Assembly: GCA_036274675.1 (NCBI GenBank)
Contig: DASUFE010000125.1
Coordinates: 1-50,745 of the forward strand
Source: DASUFE01 sp036274675
GTDB taxonomy: Bacteria > Pseudomonadota > Gammaproteobacteria > HTCC5015
Length of the DNA stretch: 50,745 nucleotides
Direction: 5' to 3'
The notes beneath the pieces were generated by a model. The model saw nothing but the letters and a program-made list of their open reading frames with translations, was not told where the DNA came from and did no database searches. Made by a program: the position numbers and the translations under genes. Of the stretch, positions 1 to 7,026 are shown piece by piece; positions within the stretch are counted from its first letter, which is position 1, and the number at the start of each line of letters is the position of its first letter.

Positions 1-1113
1 ATGTCAGGCGGCGGCGCTCGGGCTTCCTACCAGGTGGGGGTGGTCAAGGCCGCGCTGGAAATTTACGGTAAGCCGGAAAACCCTTTCCAGATAATCTGCG
101 GCACCTCCGCCGGCGCCATCAATGCCGGGTATCTGGCCAGCCGCGCCGATAACATGACCCAGGGCGTCAAGGATCTGCACAGTCTGTGGGCGGGGCTGCA
201 TCCCCTGGCCATATACGACACGACCTGGCAGATGGCTTTTCGCAACCTGTTCCGCATCAGCAAGCAGGCGACGGTCGGCCGCAACGACAAGGGCATCGCG
301 GTGCTGGACAACCGGCCGTTGCGCAAGCTGTTGCATGACTGGCTCGATTTCTCCTCCGTGAAACGCAACCTCGACACGGGAGCGCTGCACAGCCTGGCCA
401 TTACCGCCATGGACTACTACACCGGCGAATCGGTGACCTTCTATCAGGGGAAAAAAATCCCGCCCTGGGAACGCGCGCACCGCCGCGGTATCTACACGGA
501 ACTCAGCCACGAGCACATCGTCGCCTCGGCCTCGATCCCGATCCTGTTCCCGCCGACCCGGGTCAACGGCATCTTCTACGGCGACGGCGCGCTGCGCCAG
601 ATCAACCCGCTGAGCCCGGCGATCCATCTCGGCGCGCGGCGCCTGTTCATCGTCGGCGTCAGCGCCAACGCCTCCACCCACAAGCCGGAATTCTGCACCT
701 TTGAACCGCCCAGCATCGCGCAGGTGGCGGGTCACCTGCTGAACCGCGAGTTCATCGATAATCTGGAAGCGGATATCGAGACGGCGCACCGCTTCAACCA
801 CCTTATAGACGCGATCGCCGACGCAACCCTGTCGACCGAAAGCCTGCACAAACTGGATATCCTGGTGGTGGCGCCCTCGATCCCGATCGATGAGATCACC
901 GTCAAATACCTGCACCGGCAGCCGCGCAGCATGCGCTTTTTGTTCCGTTCCCTCGGCGCGCAGGGCCGCGGCGCGGGCGCCAGCTTCGCGAGTTACCTCA
1001 TGTTCGACGGCGGGTTTTGCACGGAACTCATGGAACTCGGCTACCGTGACGCCTGGGAACAGGCCGACAACATTCGCGAATTCCTGAACAAGCGGCCGCC
1101 GCTGGCGGGTTGA
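1..1113 (+). CDS. Patatin-like phospholipase, 5' end cut by window
   Basis: Serine lipid acyl hydrolase of the patatin family, expected to use a Ser-Asp dyad on phospholipid or neutral lipid. The visible motifs are the oxyanion loop GGGAR at the very N-terminus, the nucleophile elbow GTSAG (about residues 34-38) and the DGA motif (about residue 195) supplying the catalytic Asp. Family members normally have a few residues such as ALVLSGGGARG before the oxyanion loop. The ATG at base 1 therefore falls inside that strand and the true start probably lies upstream of the window. The C-terminus (to GYRDAWEQ and beyond) is complete. No signal peptide is visible, so a cytosolic or membrane-associated lipase is likely. 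The substrate is unknown. The family call is firm; the gene is treated as 5'-partial. Confidence 0.9.
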   Translation: MSGGGARASYQVGVVKAALEIYGKPENPFQIICGTSAGAINAGYLASRADNMTQGVKDLHSLWAGLHPLAIYDTTWQMAFRNLFRISKQATVGRNDKGIAVLDNRPLRKLLHDWLDFSSVKRNLDTGALHSLAITAMDYYTGESVTFYQGKKIPPWERAHRRGIYTELSHEHIVASASIPILFPPTRVNGIFYGDGALRQINPLSPAIHLGARRLFIVGVSANASTHKPEFCTFEPPSIAQVAGHLLNREFIDNLEADIETAHRFNHLIDAIADATLSTESLHKLDILVVAPSIPIDEITVKYLHRQPRSMRFLFRSLGAQGRGAGASFASYLMFDGGFCTELMELGYRDAWEQADNIREFLNKRPPLAG

Positions 1114-1182
1114 TTTACTAGGGATCGCAATCCGCGCGGCGGACCGCGGGCATTCTTTAGTGTGTCAACAGAGGACAGTGTT

Positions 1183-1797
1183 ATGAAATCGATAAAAATA
1201 ACAATACTCGGTATCGCAATGCTGATATTGACCGGCTGCGGCGGCAGCTCCAGCCTTATGGTGAAGTCCAGTCCCCAAACCGTTCCCGCTCCGGACCCGG
1301 CTATGGCGACGATCGTATTCATGCGTTCGTCTTTTGTCGGCGGTGCCGTGAACGTCGAACTTTTTGAAATCGAAAACGGTAATCTCAAATTCATAGGCTC
1401 GCTCCCGAATGGCACCAAGATCGCGCATCGGACCACGCCGGGCAGCAAAACGTATATGGCCTTCGGCGCGGTCGCCGACTACATGCTTACCGACAATCTG
1501 GCGGGCGGGCAGACCTATTACGTCATCGTGCGCCCCAACTGGGGTAGCGGAGGATTCGCTCCCACTCCGGTGCGCAAGGAAGGCCCATCCGATTACACGA
1601 TGAAAGCCAAGGAATTCAAGAGCTGGATATCCAACAAGCTGATACAGCCAAAGCCGCAGGAATCCGAGAAATGGTTCGAGAAGACCCGGGCCAAATACGA
1701 AAAGATCCACCAGGAGTTCTGGCCGCGTTTTCAGGAGAAAACCTCCGACCAGAAAAAGGAACGCACGCTGACGACGGCCGACGGTGTTAAAAATTAA
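1183..1797 (+). CDS. Small outer-membrane lipoprotein, DUF2846-like
   Basis: Predicted lipoprotein. The ATG at 1183 follows a GAGG ribosome site (1171-1174) and gives a signal sequence ending in lipobox LTGC with Cys19. An upstream in-frame GTG at 1162 would only add residues before the signal. The mature part starts with a Ser/Pro linker. It continues with a compact beta-rich domain (ATIVFMRSSF, then a second strand pair around MLTDNLAGGQTYYVIVRP) that resembles DUF2846 lipoproteins. A charged helical tail (about 140-204, many Lys/Glu) follows. Function is unknown. It lies 69 bp after the patatin gene on the same strand and could share its transcript. A strong hairpin just downstream probably ends transcription. 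The lipoprotein call is firm and the domain name tentative. Confidence 0.75.
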   Translation: MKSIKITILGIAMLILTGCGGSSSLMVKSSPQTVPAPDPAMATIVFMRSSFVGGAVNVELFEIENGNLKFIGSLPNGTKIAHRTTPGSKTYMAFGAVADYMLTDNLAGGQTYYVIVRPNWGSGGFAPTPVRKEGPSDYTMKAKEFKSWISNKLIQPKPQESEKWFEKTRAKYEKIHQEFWPRFQEKTSDQKKERTLTTADGVKN

Positions 1798-1804
1798 CGG
1801 TTAA

Positions 1805-2074
1805 AATTTTGCACGAAGGTTGCGCGGAGCCGTGCGCGCGACCTTCGTGTTCCATGACGGCGACCCCGAGCTCGCCATTGCGAAAAAAATTATCAGGCAA
1901 TACGGCCTCGGAATCGAGGTGAAATCCCCGACCGGCGGTGTGCCTCCTGGTCATGTGACCGCCGTACTGAAAGCCCACATCCAGTCATGCTTCTCCTCGG
2001 CCGGAGTTACAACATCGGCATTTCGCCTTGCGGGTTTGCACGCACTCACCATTTCACGTTTCGCATTGTCTTAA
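1805..2074 (+). pseudogene. Possible gene remnant
   Basis: An open frame with no ATG (only a weak TTG at 1820) that reads like real protein between about 1838 and 1990: TFVFHDGDPELAIAKKII, then a Gly-rich stretch. Third codon positions there are GC-biased like the neighbours. The opening overlaps the strong hairpin at 1812-1849 and there is no ribosome site. The end reads as non-coding. I do not recognise the family. It could be a decayed fragment of a larger protein or a chance frame. Confidence 0.25.
1812..1849 (+). terminator. Strong hairpin after the lipoprotein gene
   Basis: CACGAAGGT (1812-1820) pairs perfectly with ACCTTCGTG (1841-1849). The stem continues through a T-G wobble and five G-C pairs to an 8-nt loop, giving about 15 bp. 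It begins 15 bp after the lipoprotein stop. There is no long T-run, so it may end transcription inefficiently or protect the 3' end. Confidence 0.5.
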
Positions 2075-2130
2075 AAAACAAATTCAGCCGCGACATTGCG
2101 GAGGCAAACGATTTTTCATAGGGGAACAGG

Positions 2131-3711
2131 ATGTTTACTCAATCAATCTGGAATGCATACTCGGGCGAGACCGCTTTCGAGGCGCTCGATGAAGACATAA
2201 CGGTCGACGTAGCGATTATCGGCGGCGGCATCACGGGCGTTACGGCGGCGGAACTGCTGGCGCGCGGCGGGCGCAAGGTGGCCCTGCTGGAGGCGCTCAA
2301 GCTTGGCGGCGGCACCACCGGCCACAGTACCGGCAATCTCTACGTCGGCGTGGATCATACGCTATCCGCGGTCAGTTCCAAGTACGGCGTGGAAACCCTG
2401 CGCGACATACTGGCCGCGCGCAGCCAGGCCGTGCGGCTTATCGCCCGCAACGTCAGCGAATACACCCTCGATTGCGATTTAACGTCCTGCGACTGGTATT
2501 TCTATTCGGACAATCCCGAGTCCGACACGCTGATCGATCGCGAACTCGAAGCCGCGCGCCAGGCAGGGCTGGGAGTGCAGTACGGCGACGCTTCGGAGTT
2601 ACCGTTCAGCGCAAGCCGCGTGCTGCGGCTGCGGGATCAGCTCCAGTTCAATCCCAAACTATATGTGCAGGGGCTCGCGCACGCGATTGAATCCGCAAGC
2701 TGCCGCATTTACGAGAACACCGCTGTTGAATCCATAACCGAGGGCAGGGACGGCATATGCACCCTGCAAACTCCCGGCGGCACCGTGCGCGCGGAACATG
2801 TTATACACGCCACCCACACGCCCAAGGGCACCATGCTCGTGCAAACGCTGCTCGGGCCCTATCGCGAATACGGCATCGCCTGCCGATTGCACAGCGGCAT
2901 GCCCGGCCCCGGAATTTTCTGGGGCTATCCGCGGGCGGGCGAAAAATATTCCACCCGCAGCTACCGCCGCGGCGACGATGAGTTTCTGATCGTGGTGGGC
3001 CGGCCGCACAAGGTCGGCCAGCTGAAAAGCAACGAAGAATGCCTCCACAAGTTGGAGCAATTCGCGAACGGGCACTTCCCGGTCGCCGAGGTCACCCACC
3101 GCTGGGGCGGCCAGCATTATCGCCCGGCCGACCTGCTGCCCTATATCGGCAGGACCCATGAGGACTCCAATATTCTGATTGCCACCGGCTTTTCCACCGA
3201 CGGTCTGGTCTATGGCGCGCTCGCTGCGGGCATGCTCTCCGATCTTGTCCAGGGCAGAAGCAACCGCTGGACGGAGCTTTTCGATCCCTCGCGCAAGCAG
3301 CCGCTGAAGGCGGCGAAGAATTTCATAAAGGAAAATGCCAATGTGTTTGTGCAGTACCTCAAAGACATTCCCGGGGTCGCCGTCGAAGCGAGGGAGTTTT
3401 CCGACGTTGCTCCCGGCGAGGGCAAGATCGTGGAGAAGAGCATGCAGAAGCTCGCCGTCTGCCGGACGCTCGACAACCGGTTGCTCGTGCGCTCGGCGAT
3501 CTGCACGCACCTTGCCTGTGTCGTGAACTGGAATGGTGCCGAGCAGACCTGGGATTGCCCCTGCCACGGCAGCCGCTTCAAACCCGACGGCAGTGTCCTG
3601 GAAGGGCCAGCTATGCGGCCATTGTATGAAATACAGTTGCTCGAAGACGAAGTACACGTGGTGACGCCGCAGGAGGGCGAGTTTACCCAACGCAACCCGG
3701 AGCTTTTTTGA
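2131..3711 (+). CDS. FAD-dependent oxidoreductase with C-terminal Rieske domain
   Basis: Two-domain flavoprotein. Residues 1-400 form a DAO-type amine/amino-acid oxidase fold. The dinucleotide-binding motif IGGGITG is at about 30-36, followed by the ribose-binding E at the end of beta-2 (ALLEA) and GGGTTGHSTGN. Residues about 405-526 form a Rieske [2Fe-2S] domain with CTH (about 458-460) and CPCH (about 476-479). The extra Cys in CTHLAC and in CPC match the disulfide pair of bc1-type high-potential Rieske proteins. This is the architecture of Bacillus YhfW-like proteins, whose substrate is not established. The start follows AGGGGAACAGG. No signal peptide is present, so it is cytosolic. The gene appears monocistronic and a hairpin follows it. 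Confidence 0.88.
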   Translation: MFTQSIWNAYSGETAFEALDEDITVDVAIIGGGITGVTAAELLARGGRKVALLEALKLGGGTTGHSTGNLYVGVDHTLSAVSSKYGVETLRDILAARSQAVRLIARNVSEYTLDCDLTSCDWYFYSDNPESDTLIDRELEAARQAGLGVQYGDASELPFSASRVLRLRDQLQFNPKLYVQGLAHAIESASCRIYENTAVESITEGRDGICTLQTPGGTVRAEHVIHATHTPKGTMLVQTLLGPYREYGIACRLHSGMPGPGIFWGYPRAGEKYSTRSYRRGDDEFLIVVGRPHKVGQLKSNEECLHKLEQFANGHFPVAEVTHRWGGQHYRPADLLPYIGRTHEDSNILIATGFSTDGLVYGALAAGMLSDLVQGRSNRWTELFDPSRKQPLKAAKNFIKENANVFVQYLKDIPGVAVEAREFSDVAPGEGKIVEKSMQKLAVCRTLDNRLLVRSAICTHLACVVNWNGAEQTWDCPCHGSRFKPDGSVLEGPAMRPLYEIQLLEDEVHVVTPQEGEFTQRNPELF

Positions 3712-3749
3712 TGGAACCAAAAGACGCATCCGGACGTTAATAACGAATA

Positions 3750-3783
3750 CGGCCTCCCGTCTTGCAAGCGGGGGCGGAGGCCG
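3750..3783 (+). terminator. Hairpin after the FAD-Rieske gene
   Basis: CGGCCTCC (3750-3757) and GGAGGCCG (3776-3783) form an 8-bp GC stem, 38 bp after the oxidoreductase stop. It is followed by GCGTTTATG rather than a clean T-run. It is a candidate terminator. The rest of the gap to the response regulator (3784-3994) shows nothing else I can name. Confidence 0.4.
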
Positions 3784-3994
3784 CGTTTATGCGGTTTTGC
3801 GATGGCAGGCAGTTCCAAAGATTTTGTAATTATTTCAAAAGGCCGCAGTCTTTGAACAAAATCACCCGTTTCAAGACTTCAGGCTGGCAATCGCGAAAAA
3901 AATCCTTACACTTGAAATACATAAAGCAATATCGGAACCGATTCTCCGCACGAGGCTGCGGTTCCGGGTAACAACGGCAACAAGCGGAACCCAA

Positions 3995-4429
3995 ATGACG
4001 ACCAAGCCTGCACAATTTCCGATCCTGCTGGTTGAAGACGACGAGATCGATACCGAAACTATCAAGCGGATACTGAGAAAGGAACGGATCACTAACCCGC
4101 TCTACTGCGCGAACGACGGGGTCGAAGCCCTCGAGTTGCTGAAGCGGGGCAACGGCGGCGCGATACCGCAGCCCTGCGTGATACTGCTCGATATCAACAT
4201 GCCGCGCATGAACGGCCTCGAGTTCCTTGAGCAGATGCGCAACGACGAGAGACTGAAGAAGAATATTACCTTCATGCTCACCACCTCCGGCCGCAATGAA
4301 GATAAAGAGATGGCATATAACCTGAGCGTCGCCGGCTATGTGCTCAAGGAAAATATGGGACGCCTGATCGAAATGCTGGGCCGCTACTGCCAGATCAACG
4401 AGCTTCCCGCCGTCGGCGATCCGTTCTGA
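3995..4429 (+). CDS. Single-domain response regulator (CheY/Rcp1-like)
   Basis: Stand-alone receiver domain of 144 residues with no output domain. The acidic pair is D15/D16, the phospho-acceptor is D66 in LLDINMP, the switch Thr lies in MLTTS (about 97) and the conserved Lys is in YVLKEN (about 116). The insertion before D66 (KRGNGGAIPQP) and the LDINMPRMNG core resemble Rcp1-type receivers, which pair with histidine kinases including phytochromes. No kinase gene lies nearby, so it probably serves a kinase elsewhere and acts by protein-protein contact. It is preceded by a 283-bp gap and followed by an unrelated permease gene. Confidence 0.93.
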   Translation: MTTKPAQFPILLVEDDEIDTETIKRILRKERITNPLYCANDGVEALELLKRGNGGAIPQPCVILLDINMPRMNGLEFLEQMRNDERLKKNITFMLTTSGRNEDKEMAYNLSVAGYVLKENMGRLIEMLGRYCQINELPAVGDPF

Positions 4430-4530
4430 TATCGGCTGCATCCGGCCGCGCCATCCATTCGGAGTATCTCCGGAGCCGCCCTGCAAGGCCGGCAAGACTG
4501 TTACGCGGCAGTCTGCTAGGATAGCGACCA

Positions 4531-5754
4531 ATGTCCTTCAGCTTCGACGACTTTTACACCCTCAACCGGCGGGTCCTGATCTGGATCATACTGCTGTCGC
4601 TGCTGTGGGTGATGCGCGATTTCCTGAATCTCATTTTCCTGACGTTCCTGCTGATATTCGTCGCCACCCCGCTGGTGAAGATGGGCCAACGGTGGTTGAG
4701 GCTGCCGTATCGCGGCTCGCTGATACTGGTATATCTGATGTTCGTGATGGTGCTGGCGGGCTTCATCAGTTTCGTGACGCCTAACGTCATCACCGAGACC
4801 AACCGCTTTCTCGCCAACCTGGGCGAGACCAAGCAGCGTATCCTGCTTCTGAAACAGGACCTTATCGATCCCTATCCCGAAATCGACCGTGCGCTCAAAG
4901 GCTATATACGCGGCCTGCTCGGCGAAGACATGCTGGCGGAAATGAGTCGACAGACCCAGGCCGAGCGGGAGCAGCTCGGCATCACCGAGCGCGACGTCAA
5001 CAGTTATCATTCCGGGGAGCTGATGGACGAGGTCGTGCGGCAGAAGGTGAACGAGTACATCCTGTTCGAGGACGGGCTTCTGATCGAGTCTTTCCTCGCG
5101 ACCCAAATGTCGGTGGCGCGCGAAAAGATACCGAAATTCATCACCATCCTGTACCAGGTGCTGGCCACGACCGGGCTCGCGCTGCTGTTCAGTTTCCTGA
5201 TCCTGATCGACTTCACCAAGCTGGCCAAGCAGATGCAGAGCCTGGAATATTCGCGGCTGCGCGATTTTTACCAGGAAGCCGCGCAACCGGTGGCGCGCTT
5301 CGGTTATGTGATCGGGCGCGGCATCCAGGCGCAGGCCATGATCGCTACCGTCAATACCATACTGACACTCACCGGCATGTTGCTGCTGTCGATTCCTTCG
5401 GTGATGCTGCTGGGGCTGATCGTCTTCATCTGCGGCTTCATCCCCGTCCTCGGCACCTTCATTTCCACGGTCCCGATCGCGCTGGTGGCGCTGAACGCGG
5501 GAGGACTGCAGTTGACCCTCGCGGTTCTCGTACTCATTATTTTCGTGCATATCCTGGAAGCCTACGCGCTCAACCCGCTGATCTATGGGCGCCATTTCAA
5601 ACTCAATCCGGTACTGGTCCTGATGATCCTGTTCGTCGGCTACCATCTGTTCGGGATCTGGGGCGTTCTGCTGGGCGTGCCCGTCACCCAGTATTTCCTG
5701 CACCATGTATTCGGTGTCACGGTATGGCGCGAGGACAAGCTGCATACGCCTTGA
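4531..5754 (+). CDS. AI-2E family inner-membrane transporter
   Basis: Polytopic membrane protein of 407 residues. Two N-terminal segments (about 15-60) and a third (about 62-90) precede a long hydrophilic region (about 95-195). Five further segments follow from about 205 onward. This is the 8-TM layout of the AI-2E exporter family (PerM, TqsA, YhhT). The C-terminal signature around LNPLIYGRHFKLNPVLVL and GVLLGVPV is characteristic. Family members export autoinducer-2 or act in ion/solute efflux, and the substrate cannot be told here. AGGA occurs about a dozen bases before the ATG. The gene stands alone, 102 bp after the response regulator. Confidence 0.88.
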   Translation: MSFSFDDFYTLNRRVLIWIILLSLLWVMRDFLNLIFLTFLLIFVATPLVKMGQRWLRLPYRGSLILVYLMFVMVLAGFISFVTPNVITETNRFLANLGETKQRILLLKQDLIDPYPEIDRALKGYIRGLLGEDMLAEMSRQTQAEREQLGITERDVNSYHSGELMDEVVRQKVNEYILFEDGLLIESFLATQMSVAREKIPKFITILYQVLATTGLALLFSFLILIDFTKLAKQMQSLEYSRLRDFYQEAAQPVARFGYVIGRGIQAQAMIATVNTILTLTGMLLLSIPSVMLLGLIVFICGFIPVLGTFISTVPIALVALNAGGLQLTLAVLVLIIFVHILEAYALNPLIYGRHFKLNPVLVLMILFVGYHLFGIWGVLLGVPVTQYFLHHVFGVTVWREDKLHTP

Positions 5755-5940
5755 TCATGCCGTAATGTCAAACGGCGAATAACTCGATTACGCAATCGCC
5801 GTAAGCGCGAGCGAAAAACACGCCACCCGGAACAGCCTCGTGTTCCTTATGAACGATCCCGCTTCGATCCAGTCGATTTCTTAATCGCCGCCTGTGACCG
5901 AATAGTAGGCGTGCGTATCCTTTTGGAGTCTCGGCAGGGA

Positions 5941-7023
5941 ATGACGAAGCGCAAGCTATGGATGTTGATCGCGATTGGCGTGCTGGCCGCGCTCATCGCC
6001 TTGAGGCTCGCCTTGCCTTCACTCGTCACTTACTATGCGAACCGCGCTCTCCAGGACATATCGGGTTACGGAGGTTCGGTCGCTGACGTGGATATTTCGC
6101 TGATACGCGGCGCCTATGTCGTGCACCAGATAAAAATATTCAAAAAGGACGGCTCCGCCGAAATCCCCTTTATCGATATCCCGCAAGTCGACTTCTCAGT
6201 GGAGTGGGGAGCGCTGCTGCGCGGCTCCATTGTCAGTGAAGCCGCTATCTATAGTCCCTCGTTCAATTTCATTCATAAAGTCCAGACCGGCGAGGGGGTG
6301 GATTGGGTGACCAAGGCGAAGGAGATGCTGCCGGTGCGCATCAACCGTTTCGAGATCCGGGACGGAACGGTTGAGTTTTACGATTTTACGAAAAAGCCTG
6401 ATGTCAGTCTGGAGCTGAAGCAGCTGCAGCTGGTGGCCACCAACTTCGCCAACGTGGAAGACAGCGGGCAGGATCTGCCCGCGACCCTCGAAGCCACGGG
6501 AGTTTCCATCGGCGACGGCCGGCTGACATTGAACATGCGGCTCAATCCGCTGCAGAAGATTCCCGATCTCGATATGAACCTGAAGTTCGAGAACATCAAT
6601 ATGCCCGCGTTGAACGACTTCTTCAGGGCCTATGGAAAAATAGACGTGGAACAGGGCACTCTCAGCGTGTATTCCGAAATGGCGGTCGACGACGGGAAGG
6701 TAAAGGGCTATATAAAGCCGGTGGCCGATAATCTGGAAATCGTGAACATGGAAAGGGACGACCAGAACCCGATCAATCTTGCGTGGCAGGCCATCGTGGA
6801 CTTCTTTACGGAGATCTTCAAGAACAAGTCGAACGAGCAACTGGCGACGCAGATCCCGTTGACCGGGGACCTGAACAATATCAAAACCTCCGTCTGGACG
6901 GCGCTGTGGAACATCTACCGGAACGGCTTCGTGCAGGCTTTCAGCAAGAGCACGAACAGCTCGATTGATTTCAGCGACGTCGAAAAGCAGGAAACGGGGA
7001 AGAACCGGGCTCGCCAGAAATAG
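5941..7023 (+). CDS. DUF748/AsmA-like envelope protein
   Basis: Membrane-anchored protein of 360 residues. The ATG at 5941 gives a short basic N-terminus and one hydrophobic segment (about 6-25, LWMLIAIGVLAALIALRLAL). A GTG at 5911 would add ten residues before it. The rest is a periplasmic beta-rich domain with DUF748 features: ISGYGGSVADVDISLIRGAYVV, INRFEIRDGTVEFYDF and a later YIKPVADNLEIV. Proteins of this AsmA/DUF748 group are linked to lipid traffic or outer-membrane assembly; the role here is inferred from that. It converges on the 957-residue protein gene with only 3 bp between stop codons. The 186-bp gap upstream (5755-5940) shows no clear site. Confidence 0.72.
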   Translation: MTKRKLWMLIAIGVLAALIALRLALPSLVTYYANRALQDISGYGGSVADVDISLIRGAYVVHQIKIFKKDGSAEIPFIDIPQVDFSVEWGALLRGSIVSEAAIYSPSFNFIHKVQTGEGVDWVTKAKEMLPVRINRFEIRDGTVEFYDFTKKPDVSLELKQLQLVATNFANVEDSGQDLPATLEATGVSIGDGRLTLNMRLNPLQKIPDLDMNLKFENINMPALNDFFRAYGKIDVEQGTLSVYSEMAVDDGKVKGYIKPVADNLEIVNMERDDQNPINLAWQAIVDFFTEIFKNKSNEQLATQIPLTGDLNNIKTSVWTALWNIYRNGFVQAFSKSTNSSIDFSDVEKQETGKNRARQK

Positions 7024-7026
7024 CGG

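Noticed and set aside
4516..5745. 409-residue minus-strand frame opposite the AI-2E permease
   Set aside because: Gln/Asp/His-rich shadow; the plus strand has a clear polytopic membrane protein.
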